A stretch of DNA of 36,126 nt from NCBI GenBank assembly GCA_045638125.1, contig JAZUAS010000013.1:1-36126 (forward strand). Direction: 5' to 3'. Each line of letters begins with the position of its first letter. Positions within the stretch are counted from its first letter, which is position 1. The notes under the pieces were generated by a model. It saw nothing but the letters and a program-made list of their open reading frames with translations. It did not search any database and was not told the DNA's origin. The stretch comes from SVTX01 sp045638125 (GTDB lineage Bacteria; Bacillota; Clostridia; Oscillospirales; CAG-272). Of this stretch, positions 26,867-34,202 are shown one piece after another. The position numbers and the translations under genes are program-made.

Positions 26867-27793
26867 ATGGCTACTATTACAGCAAAAGACGTTGCTGCTC
26901 TCAGAGCAAAGACCGGTATCGGTATGATGGAGTGCAAGAAGGCACTCGTTGAGGCAGACGGTGATATGGACGCTGCCATCAAGCTTCTTCGTGAGAAGGG
27001 TGAGCTTAAGGCAGAGACAAAGATGGCAACCAGAATTGCAGCAGACGGTATCGTTGACGTTCTCACAGAGAATGGCAAGACCGCTATCGTTGAGGTTAAC
27101 ACCGAGACCGACTTCGTTGCAAAGAACGACACCTTCAAGGCATTCGTTAAGAACCTTCTTAAGAGCATTATCGCTAACAATCCCGCAGACGTTGAGGCAC
27201 TTCTCGCTTCCGACTACGAGGGTGTTACCGTTGACGCAAAGCTCAAGGAGCTTATTTTCCAGATCGGTGAGAAGATCACAATCCGCCGTTTCGCAGTAGT
27301 TGATGGCGTAACCAGCACCTACATTCACGGTCTTGGTTCTATCGGTGTTATCGTTAAGTTCGATACCGACTGTGCAGACAACGCTGATTTCGCAGAGTTC
27401 GCAAAGAACATCGCACTTCAGGTTGTTGCATATCCCACTCCTTACCTCGACAGAGACGCAGTTCCTGCATCCGTAATCGAGAGTGAGAAGAACATCATCA
27501 AGGCTCAGCTCGCTAACGACCCCAAGATGGCTAACAAGCCCGAAAAGGTTCTTGACGGCATCGTAATGGGTAAGCTTGGCAAGTTCTATGAGAACAACTG
27601 CCTTGTTGATATGGAGTACGTTAAGGCAGAGGATCACGAGACCGTTGCTAAGTACGTTGCTAACACCGCTAAGGCTATGGGCGGCTCCATTAAGATCGTA
27701 TCCTTCGTTCGTTTCGAAAAGGGTGAGGGTATCGAGAAGAAGCAGGAAGACTACGCAGCAGAGATCGCAAAGCTCTCCGGCGTAAAGCAGTAA
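26867..27793 (+). CDS. tsf: Translation elongation factor Ts
   Basis: A 308-residue nucleotide exchange factor for EF-Tu. The N-terminal UBA-like domain (AKDVAALRAKTGIGMMECKKAL) and the core with VEVNTETDFVAKN are diagnostic; length is normal. AAAGGA precedes the ATG. Codon use is as biased as in rpsB. It follows rpsB, the near-universal order. Confidence 0.98.
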   Translation: MATITAKDVAALRAKTGIGMMECKKALVEADGDMDAAIKLLREKGELKAETKMATRIAADGIVDVLTENGKTAIVEVNTETDFVAKNDTFKAFVKNLLKSIIANNPADVEALLASDYEGVTVDAKLKELIFQIGEKITIRRFAVVDGVTSTYIHGLGSIGVIVKFDTDCADNADFAEFAKNIALQVVAYPTPYLDRDAVPASVIESEKNIIKAQLANDPKMANKPEKVLDGIVMGKLGKFYENNCLVDMEYVKAEDHETVAKYVANTAKAMGGSIKIVSFVRFEKGEGIEKKQEDYAAEIAKLSGVKQ

Positions 27794-27808
27794 TTCATTG
27801 CTAAATAA

Positions 27809-27846
27809 AAAATACGGTCGGTATATCCGATCGTATTTTTTTGTTT
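27809..27846 (+). terminator. Terminator of rpsB-tsf
   Basis: AATACGGTCGG (27811-27821) pairs with CCGATCGTATT (27827-27837) with one wobble and a TATAT loop, followed by a T run and preceded by an A run. Confidence 0.9.
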
Positions 27847-27850
27847 TCTC

Positions 27851-27879
27851 TTGAAAATTGACCTGCCTTGTGTTATAAT
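27851..27879 (+). promoter_or_regulatory. Sigma-A promoter of tadA-pcp
   Basis: TTGAAA (27851-27856), 17-base spacer, TATAAT (27874-27879); the ATG of tadA is about 33 bases beyond. Confidence 0.8.
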
Positions 27880-27911
27880 GTAAATATCTAATATTTATCA
27901 AGGAAATTATT

Positions 27912-28364
27912 ATGAATGAAACGAAATTTATGCTTGAAGCAATAAATGAAGCAAATATTGCGGCATGCGAGGGCGAGGTGCCCGTGGGCGCGGTGATAGT
28001 CAAGGATGGCAAGATTATCGCCTCAGCGAGAAATAATCGTGAGCAGACAGGCGACGCAACCGGTCACGCAGAGCTTTTGGCAATACGCGAGGCGTGTCGA
28101 GTTCTTGGAGGTTGGCATCTTGAAAATTGCGAGCTTTACGTCACTCTTGAGCCTTGTCCCATGTGTATGGGCGCGATCATCAACTCGCGTATTGGAAAGG
28201 TAACGTTCGGTGCAAAGGATGCAAAGGCAGGAGCATGCGGTAGTGTCCTTGATATGCGCTCATATCCGCTTAATCATAAGCCAATTGTAAAACACGGAGT
28301 ATTAAAGGAAGAGTGCGCTTCTGTTTTGAAAGACTTTTTCGAGAAAAAACGAGGTAACAGATGA
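27912..28364 (+). CDS. tadA: tRNA-specific adenosine deaminase TadA
   Basis: A 150-residue zinc deaminase that converts A34 to inosine in tRNA-Arg(ACG). The zinc and proton-shuttle motif is GHAELLAI and the second zinc motif is PCPMCMGAI. VPVGAVIVKDGKII and FGAKDAKAGACGS are typical of TadA and separate it from cytidine deaminases. CAAGGAA lies upstream. Its stop overlaps the next start (ATGA). Confidence 0.95.
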   Translation: MNETKFMLEAINEANIAACEGEVPVGAVIVKDGKIIASARNNREQTGDATGHAELLAIREACRVLGGWHLENCELYVTLEPCPMCMGAIINSRIGKVTFGAKDAKAGACGSVLDMRSYPLNHKPIVKHGVLKEECASVLKDFFEKKRGNR

Positions 28365-28942
28365 GAAAACTTCTTATAACCGGTTTTGAGCCTTTTGGAG
28401 GCGAGAATAAAAATCCTTCATGGGATGCTTTGAAGCTTATCCCAGATCAAATAGCAGATTTTGACCTTATAAAGCTTGAAATTCCCGTTGTTTTCGGACT
28501 GTCGGCAAAAAAAGTAATTAATAAAGCCGAAGAAATTGGTGCAGATGTTATTCTTTGCATAGGTCAAGCGGGCGGCAGAGATGCTATAACGCCCGAAATG
28601 ATCGGGATAAATCTCCGTTTTGCGCGCATCCCGGATAATAAGGGCAACGAACCGAGAGATGAGAAGATCTTGGAAAGTGGTGAGAATGCATATTTTACCA
28701 CGATACCTGCAAGAAAAATTTCAGAGGAGATAACAAAGAGGGGGATTCCATCTAAAGTATCATACTCTGCCGGAGCTTACGTCTGCAACGATGTGATATA
28801 TTCCTTGCTCGATCATTTCAAAGCAACCGACGTAAAGGTGGGTTTCATTCACGTTCCCTATTCGGTTGAACAGAATAAAGAACCCTCAATGAAGCTTGAA
28901 GATATTGCAACCGCAATTATTACCGCCATTGAAGCAATATAA
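28361..28942 (+). CDS. pcp: Pyroglutamyl-peptidase I
   Basis: A 193-residue cysteine peptidase (C15 family) that removes N-terminal pyroglutamate. The N-terminal LITGFEPFGGENKNPSW, the Glu in TPEMIGINL, the Cys in SAGAYVCND and the His in GFIHVPY form the expected catalytic set. It is translationally coupled to tadA by a 4-base overlap, though their functions are unrelated. The usual TxERxAIN motif is slightly altered to TPEMIGIN. Confidence 0.93.
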   Translation: MRKLLITGFEPFGGENKNPSWDALKLIPDQIADFDLIKLEIPVVFGLSAKKVINKAEEIGADVILCIGQAGGRDAITPEMIGINLRFARIPDNKGNEPRDEKILESGENAYFTTIPARKISEEITKRGIPSKVSYSAGAYVCNDVIYSLLDHFKATDVKVGFIHVPYSVEQNKEPSMKLEDIATAIITAIEAI

Positions 28943-28948
28943 TAAATA

Positions 28949-28988
28949 AAAAGGGAATGATAAGCATTTTCGCTATCATTCCCTTAAT
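28949..28988. terminator. Bidirectional terminator between pcp and rnfB
   Basis: AAGGGAATGATA (28951-28962) pairs with TATCATTCCCTT (28974-28985). A-rich bases on the left and T-rich on the right allow use by both the plus pcp transcript and the minus rnf operon. Confidence 0.85.
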
Positions 28989-28989
28989 T

Positions 28990-29808
28990 TTAATGTGCGC
29001 CGCAGATAAAGTTTTCTTCTATCAGACATCCTATCGGGCAAGCCTTTGCGCATTCGCCACAACCGATACATTTGTCATAATCGATCACAGCGAGATTGTG
29101 TTCTACGCTTATCGCTCCGTGAGTGCATGCTTTAGCACACTTACCGCAGGCAATACAACCGTTTGTGCAAGCCTTTCGGGTAACGGCGCCCTTGTCGTGA
29201 TTGGAACAGAGTACCGCTACTCTGGAGGTGTCCTCGATCAATTTGATAATGCCATTGGGGCAGGCACGAGAGCACATTCCGCATCCGATACAGCTTGTAG
29301 GATCAACCTTCGCAACGCCGTTTTCAACTGTAATCGCGTTTCTGGGGCATACCTTTTGGCAATCTCCGTATCCGAGGCAGGCAAATGTGCAGAATTTGTC
29401 GCCGTTATAGGTCATGTTGGCGATGTGGCAGCTTTTTTCGCCTTGATAATCAAATTTTCTCTTTGAAACGTCGCAATTTCCGTTGCAGGCAACGTATGCT
29501 ACCTTTTCTACAACGTTCTCTGCTTCAACACCCATGATTTCAGCTATCTGCTTCGCAGCTCCGTCTCCACCGGGAACGCAGGCGTTAGTAACGTCACATT
29601 CGCCCTTTGAGAGGGCTTTGGCATATCCGTCACAACCGCTAAAGCCGCACGCTCCGCAGTTGGCACCGGGCAAGCAATCTCGTATTGCCAGATATTTCTC
29701 ATCCTCCTTGACCGCAAATAGCGAGGATGAAAGAACCAGAATAAATCCGCATACAGCCGCAATATCGAAGCAAATGAGCACGGGCAATAATATCTTCAAA
29801 AATTCCAT
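28990..29808 (-). CDS. rnfB: Rnf complex ferredoxin subunit RnfB
   Basis: A 272-residue iron-sulfur subunit of the ferredoxin:NAD+ oxidoreductase, likely the entry point for electrons from ferredoxin. One N-terminal membrane helix is followed by a Fe4S4 domain (GANCGACGFSGCDGY), then repeated ferredoxin motifs: CIGCGMCSRACP, CIACGKCAKACT, CIGCGECAKACP and an incomplete-looking CLGYGDCQKVCP. I start at the ATG at 29808 because GGAGG is 8 bases upstream; a TTG at 29823 is inside that site. It is the last gene of the rnfCDGEAB operon. Confidence 0.95.
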   Translation of the reverse strand: MEFLKILLPVLICFDIAAVCGFILVLSSSLFAVKEDEKYLAIRDCLPGANCGACGFSGCDGYAKALSKGECDVTNACVPGGDGAAKQIAEIMGVEAENVVEKVAYVACNGNCDVSKRKFDYQGEKSCHIANMTYNGDKFCTFACLGYGDCQKVCPRNAITVENGVAKVDPTSCIGCGMCSRACPNGIIKLIEDTSRVAVLCSNHDKGAVTRKACTNGCIACGKCAKACTHGAISVEHNLAVIDYDKCIGCGECAKACPIGCLIEENFICGAH

Positions 29809-29823
29809 AGAATCAGCCTCCAA

Positions 29824-30423
29824 TCATCCGAGTATGCCTTCGATAACGCCCGAGAAGCCGTAAAAGGACATCGCTACGATAGACGCGGCGATAAGCGTGG
29901 TGGGGAGACCCTTGAATGCCTTGGGCGCGGGACAATTTTCGATTTTCGAACGAACGCCCGCAAAAAGAACCATAGCTAAAAGAAATCCAAGTCCGACTCC
30001 AAGCGAGGAGACCATTGACTGCACAAAATTGTATCCGTCAGTTATGTTGTTGAGCGCAACACCAAGTACTGCGCAGTTAGTTGTAATAAGGGGAAGATAT
30101 ACGCCCAGAGCCTTGAAAAGCGAGGGGATAAACTTCTTCAATATAATCTCAACAAACTGAACGAGAGTCGCAATTACGAGAATAAATACGATCGTTTGCA
30201 AATAAGCAAAACCGTAGGGCTCAAGAATAAGGTAGTAGATAGGCCACGTTGCAGCCGATGCTACCAGCATTACAAATGTAACTGCAACGCCCATACCAAC
30301 TGCTTGATTGGTTTTTTTGGATACGCCAAGGAAAGGACATATTCCGAGGAACTGTTGAAGAACGTAGTTATTTATAAGAACTCCGCCCATCATAATGAGG
30401 ATCAATGCTTTAATTTCCGTCAT
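29824..30423 (-). CDS. rnfA: Rnf complex membrane subunit RnfA
   Basis: A 199-residue membrane subunit with six predicted helices. NNYVLQQFLGICPFLGVSK near the N terminus and LITTNCAVLGVALN in the middle are conserved, including the Cys residues that with RnfE hold a membrane [2Fe-2S] cluster. The start overlaps the rnfE stop by 4 bases (ATGA), with GGAGG 10 bases upstream. Confidence 0.96.
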   Translation of the reverse strand: MTEIKALILIMMGGVLINNYVLQQFLGICPFLGVSKKTNQAVGMGVAVTFVMLVASAATWPIYYLILEPYGFAYLQTIVFILVIATLVQFVEIILKKFIPSLFKALGVYLPLITTNCAVLGVALNNITDGYNFVQSMVSSLGVGLGFLLAMVLFAGVRSKIENCPAPKAFKGLPTTLIAASIVAMSFYGFSGVIEGILG

Positions 30424-31127
30424 TTCGCAGTATCCTCCTTTACTGTGTTGTCATCACCGCCGCAAGAGGTCTTGTTACAAAGATGAGCGGTAGGGCAATT
30501 ATCACATGAAAAAGATTTTTTCTGAACTCCGCCTTTCTTTGCGGTGATCTTGTTCATAACCGCGATAACAATACCGAATACAAGATAACCTCCCGGCGCT
30601 TGAGTAAGAATCGGAATTGCAAATCTGTCCATAAAGGGAATCGCAATTCCTGCAAAGCTTCCGTTGCCGAGGACTTCTCGGACGGTAGCCATGCAAAGGA
30701 GCGCCAGTAAAAATCCAATGCCCATTCCCAAGCCGTCAAAAACCGAATCAACAACAGGGTTTTTACGGGCAAACATTTCGGCTCTGCCGAGAATGATGCA
30801 GTTAACAACGATTAATGCAAGGTAAACACCAAGGCTATCGTAGATACTTGGGAGATATGCGTGCATCAGCATTTCCAGAACGGTAACAAATCCTGCAATA
30901 ATAACGATATAGCAGGGGATTCTGACCTTGTCGGGAATCAACTTTCTCAAAGCAGAGATAACCGCGTTTGAGCAGACAAGCACAAATGTTGCCGCAAGAC
31001 CCATAGAAATAGCCGAAATGACGTCTCTTGTGGTTGCCAAAGTGGGACAGGTTCCAAGCACGAGGATCAAAACGGGATTCTCTGTTATAATACCTCTGAG
31101 GAGGATAGCAAGCTTATTATTTTTCAT
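30420..31127 (-). CDS. rnfE: Rnf complex membrane subunit RnfE
   Basis: A 235-residue RnfA paralogue with six helices. NPVLILVLGTCPTLATT and LIVVNCIILGRAE carry the conserved cysteines. It ends with a cytoplasmic tail holding CDNCPTAHLCNKTSCGG, an extra cysteine cluster common in clostridial RnfE. The ATG at 31127 has AGGAGG 6 bases upstream; an upstream ATG at 31160 lies inside rnfG and is less likely. Confidence 0.95.
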   Translation of the reverse strand: MKNNKLAILLRGIITENPVLILVLGTCPTLATTRDVISAISMGLAATFVLVCSNAVISALRKLIPDKVRIPCYIVIIAGFVTVLEMLMHAYLPSIYDSLGVYLALIVVNCIILGRAEMFARKNPVVDSVFDGLGMGIGFLLALLCMATVREVLGNGSFAGIAIPFMDRFAIPILTQAPGGYLVFGIVIAVMNKITAKKGGVQKKSFSCDNCPTAHLCNKTSCGGDDNTVKEDTAK

Positions 31128-31641
31128 TACTTTCCTCCTTTGTGAGATGCTCAAACGCATCTAAAGCGTCCTTGATAGCGTTTGAATAAGCCGCAGACGT
31201 CTTGGTTGAACCCGAAACGATCTCGGGAGCGAAGTTTGAACTGTCCATGCCAATAAAACTACCACCAAGAGTGCCCTCAACCTTATTTGTTTCGTTTGAG
31301 GTGATACATTTTGCGCCAACGATCTTGCCTTCGGGGGAGACTCCGCACATAATTACAAGACCAGATTTGAAGCCTCTTACCTCCATCTGGAAGACGTAGC
31401 CGCCGTTTTCCTCTGTGTAAACGGCAACGATTGATTCGGCAAGCTCCTCAGAAAGACTTTCGTTCGGAATCTTTGCAAAGCCTTTTCCTTCCGGATATAC
31501 CTCGCTGAGGTTATTTTGCACCTTTTCTTCTTCGATCCGCTTGATTTCCGGAGCAGTCACCATATTGACCGCTGCCATAAGCAGAGCAACAACAGTACAT
31601 ATAACAATAATTATGATTGCAGGGTAAAGCTTACTTTTCAT
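31117..31641 (-). CDS. rnfG: Rnf complex flavoprotein subunit RnfG
   Basis: A 174-residue subunit with one N-terminal helix and a periplasmic-side FMN-binding domain. The covalent flavin threonine lies in SGSTKTSAAY, a small variant of the usual SGAT motif. It overlaps rnfD by 11 bases at its start and rnfE by 11 at its end, so all three are translationally coupled. GGAGG lies 8 bases upstream of the ATG. Confidence 0.94.
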   Translation of the reverse strand: MKSKLYPAIIIIVICTVVALLMAAVNMVTAPEIKRIEEEKVQNNLSEVYPEGKGFAKIPNESLSEELAESIVAVYTEENGGYVFQMEVRGFKSGLVIMCGVSPEGKIVGAKCITSNETNKVEGTLGGSFIGMDSSNFAPEIVSGSTKTSAAYSNAIKDALDAFEHLTKEESNEK

Positions 31642-32578
31642 TCTTTACACCTCCAATCGGCTTTGGAACGCCTATTTTCTCAAGATAAGGAGTAAGAATA
31701 TTCATCAAAAGTATTGCAAACGAGACGCCCTCGGGGTAGCTTCCAAAAATTCGGATAAGTACAGTAATTATTCCGCATCCGAGTGCGAAAATGATTTTTC
31801 CGACTTTATTGATAGGCGAGGTAACGTAATCGGTTGCCATAAATATTGCGCCTATAAGCAGACCGCCGCCAAGCGTATGATAGAGCGCAAAGGTCAGATC
31901 TTGCTTGAAAATAAGGGTGATTACAAAAACGGTTGCAACGTAGATCACCGGAGTTTCCCATGAGATCACTCGTCTTATCAGCAGGTAAACAAATCCGACT
32001 ACAAGTGCGATCGCGCAGGTTTCACCAATCGCACCGCCGCGATTGCCGATAAGCATATCTGTAAGAGAGGGAAGTACACCGTTGCTGCCGCTTATAACCT
32101 CTAGAGGAGTTGCGCTTGAGACAAGCTCGGCGGAAGCGAAGTTTGTTGCAACGCCGCCTGCAAATGAACCACCGAATGCTATTAAAAGGAAGACTCTCGC
32201 GGTGATAGCAGGATTAGTGAAGTTGCATCCCAGACCGCCAAAAAGACATTTCACTACAACGATAGCGAATACCGATCCAACGATACAGTGCCATATACTG
32301 GCAGAAGCGGGCAGGCTGAGCGCTAATAAAAGTCCGGTAACTATTGCGCTGAGGTCACCCACGGTCTGCTTCTTTTTGCATATTACGTTGAAAATAAACT
32401 CCGAGAAAACAGATGAACCCACGCAAACACTTAAAATAATTACTGCTTTCCATCCAAAAAAGACGATTGCCGCAATAGTTGCAGGCATCAACGCAAGGAT
32501 AACGTCACGCATTATCCCTTTAGTAGTTGTCTTGCCGTGAAAATGAGGCGATGTGGAAACTATTAACTTATCATTCAT
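31631..32578 (-). CDS. rnfD: Rnf complex membrane flavoprotein subunit RnfD
   Basis: A 315-residue subunit with about ten helices and a covalently bound FMN expected at the Thr in SSATPLEVI. LFGGLGCNFTNPAITARVFLL is a family signature near residue 115. Related NqrB/RnfD subunits are part of the ion-translocating path. The ATG at 32578, after AGAGGTG, is preferred to the ATG at 32593, which overlaps the rnfC stop. Confidence 0.95.
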   Translation of the reverse strand: MNDKLIVSTSPHFHGKTTTKGIMRDVILALMPATIAAIVFFGWKAVIILSVCVGSSVFSEFIFNVICKKKQTVGDLSAIVTGLLLALSLPASASIWHCIVGSVFAIVVVKCLFGGLGCNFTNPAITARVFLLIAFGGSFAGGVATNFASAELVSSATPLEVISGSNGVLPSLTDMLIGNRGGAIGETCAIALVVGFVYLLIRRVISWETPVIYVATVFVITLIFKQDLTFALYHTLGGGLLIGAIFMATDYVTSPINKVGKIIFALGCGIITVLIRIFGSYPEGVSFAILLMNILTPYLEKIGVPKPIGGVKNEK

Positions 32579-32589
32579 TTCGACACCTC

Positions 32590-33930
32590 TCATTTCTTTA
32601 ACTTGGCAAGATGAGCCAGATGGTTTCGAAGCTCGGCTTTGCCTATTCTGTTATTTTGCACCAGAGGTCTGTTAGCAGGGCAGGAATAGGAGCAGCATCC
32701 GCATTCCATACAAAGCATAATCATATTTTTCTGGAGCATAGCTATTCTCTCATCCTTGTTTTCGGTCTCGATCGCCTTTGAAAAGGTTACTGCAGACAGT
32801 CTCAAGGGGCAGGAGCGCTCACATCTTCCGCAATGTATGCAGGCAGTGGGCTCGGACAAAATAGAGTCCTTTACGTTAAATGCAGTTATACCGCCCGTAG
32901 TTTTAATAGTAGGCTCGTCAAGAGATGCGGCAGGGATTCCCATCATCGGTCCACCGTAAAGAACCTTGCCGGGAGTATCCTTGAATCCGCCCGCAAATTC
33001 AATTATTTCACGGAAGGATACACCGATAGGTGCGATAACGTTTTTAGGGCTTGCAACGGCAGACCCGTCAACAGTCACGCGTCTTGAAATGAGTGGCTCA
33101 CCCGTATGTACGTATTTTGCAAGGAGTGCAAGAGTGGTTACGTTCATGACGATAACACCAACGTCAGCGGGAAGCTTGCCCTCGGGAATAACTCTCTTTG
33201 TTGTGTTGAAAATAATTACCTTTTCGCCGCCCTGAGGATATGTGTCGGGAAGCTTGACAACTCTTACATTTTTCTTGTCCGAGAGAAGTCGGGACATATT
33301 GTTGATACATTCTGGCTTGTTTTCTTCAATACCAATTATTATCTCCTTAACCGACTCTGCGTATTGAAGCAAAAGGTCAATGCCTCGGCACACCCATTCG
33401 CCGTCATAGAGCATTGTGTGAGTGTCACTGGTGATATACGGCTCACACTCGGCACCGTTAATTATAATAGTATCAATAGCGCCTTTTTTCAAAGCATCGA
33501 GCTTGACAGAAACAGGGAATCCGGCACCTCCAAGTCCAACGAGACCTGAGTTGCGCGCCGCCAAGATCAGTCCATCAAGATCATTAATTTCCGGAGGAGC
33601 AATATCCTCACATTTCGTCATTGTTCCATCACTTACTATTCTTATAGCAGGAACTATCCTTCCATCAGATCGAAGATAGTCCTCGATCTTCGATACCTTT
33701 CCGGAAATAGAGGCATATATCGGGGAGGAAACGTATCCGTTTGCCTCTGCAATTTTCTGCCCAACCTTTACTTCATCTCTAACGGAAACTAATATTTCCG
33801 CAGGCGCGCCGATATGCTGTGAAAGTGGCAACAGAACCTCTTTTGCATCCGGCATGATAGAAGACGGAGTGTTTGCCGTGTTTTTAAAATGGGGAATATG
33901 AGTGTTTCCCATTTTTTTTAGTCCGAACAT
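32590..33930 (-). CDS. rnfC: Rnf complex NADH-binding subunit RnfC
   Basis: A 446-residue soluble subunit that reduces NAD+ using FMN and iron-sulfur clusters. Visible are the N-terminal barrel (IGAPAEILVSVRDEVKVGQ), the flavin and NADH domain with GLVGLGGAGFPVSVK and NGAECEPYITSD, an SLBB-like part, and two ferredoxin motifs CIHCGRCERSCP and CMECGCCSYSCP. AAAGGATA precedes the ATG. As first gene of rnfCDGEAB it has the strong promoter and folded leader upstream. Confidence 0.96.
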   Translation of the reverse strand: MFGLKKMGNTHIPHFKNTANTPSSIMPDAKEVLLPLSQHIGAPAEILVSVRDEVKVGQKIAEANGYVSSPIYASISGKVSKIEDYLRSDGRIVPAIRIVSDGTMTKCEDIAPPEINDLDGLILAARNSGLVGLGGAGFPVSVKLDALKKGAIDTIIINGAECEPYITSDTHTMLYDGEWVCRGIDLLLQYAESVKEIIIGIEENKPECINNMSRLLSDKKNVRVVKLPDTYPQGGEKVIIFNTTKRVIPEGKLPADVGVIVMNVTTLALLAKYVHTGEPLISRRVTVDGSAVASPKNVIAPIGVSFREIIEFAGGFKDTPGKVLYGGPMMGIPAASLDEPTIKTTGGITAFNVKDSILSEPTACIHCGRCERSCPLRLSAVTFSKAIETENKDERIAMLQKNMIMLCMECGCCSYSCPANRPLVQNNRIGKAELRNHLAHLAKLKK

Positions 33931-34039
33931 AATATCCTTTCCGATTTAGTCGCTACACACAGAAAACGCAAAAGCGAGCCCACCTTTCGATATGCCCGCG
34001 AAACATGAAATAGCAAACTAAGATCTCCAAGTATTTCAT
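33931..34039 (-). promoter_or_regulatory. Folded leader RNA of the rnf operon
   Basis: On the minus strand CATGAAATA and TATTTCATG form a perfect 9-bp stem around a 19-base loop (plus-strand coordinates about 34003-34039). A second hairpin GCGGGC/GCTCGC (one wobble) lies next to it (about 33974-33999) with CGAAAGG in its loop. About 40 bases follow before rnfC. I recognise no known riboswitch class. Confidence 0.5.
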
Positions 34040-34045
34040 GAGTGT

Positions 34046-34074
34046 ATTATACAACATAAACGTGAAAAAGTCAA
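34046..34074 (-). promoter_or_regulatory. Sigma-A promoter of the rnf operon
   Basis: On the minus strand TTGACT (34069-34074), 17-base spacer and TATAAT (34046-34051), about 115 bases ahead of rnfC. A near-consensus, strong promoter. Confidence 0.88.
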
Positions 34075-34125
34075 CGAATAATTAGGTGTTTTTGCACAAA
34101 ACAAAAGTTAATTTTTGTCTTATAC

Positions 34126-34143
34126 ATGTTAAATTATCAACAA
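34126..34143. promoter_or_regulatory. Rex-like operator candidate upstream of rnf
   Basis: On the minus strand TTGTTGA-TAAT-TTAACAT matches 12 of the 14 defined bases of the clostridial Rex site TTGTTAA-N4-TTAACAA. It lies about 50 bases upstream of the rnf -35 element. Rex responds to NADH/NAD+, which fits Rnf, but the position is unusual for a simple repressor site. Confidence 0.4.
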
Positions 34144-34147
34144 AGAT

Positions 34148-34181
34148 ATAAAAAGAAGAAGCCCTAAACTAAGGCTTCTTC
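34148..34181 (-). terminator. Terminator of the phosphofructokinase gene
   Basis: On the minus strand GAAGAAGCC (34173-34181) pairs with GGCTTCTTC (34155-34163), followed by a T run. Confidence 0.88.
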
Positions 34182-34202
34182 AATATACTAATTTGGCTGA
34201 AT

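Noticed and set aside
26795..28012. A 405-codon open frame on the minus strand across tsf
   Set aside because: It runs antisense to the unmistakable tsf gene, crosses its terminator, has no family-like motif and is a by-product of the biased codon use of tsf.
33931..34039. Known riboswitch class upstream of rnfC
   Set aside because: I compared the folded leader from memory with the FMN, TPP, SAM, glycine, c-di-GMP, THF and fluoride consensus cores and found no match; only a covariance search could settle it.
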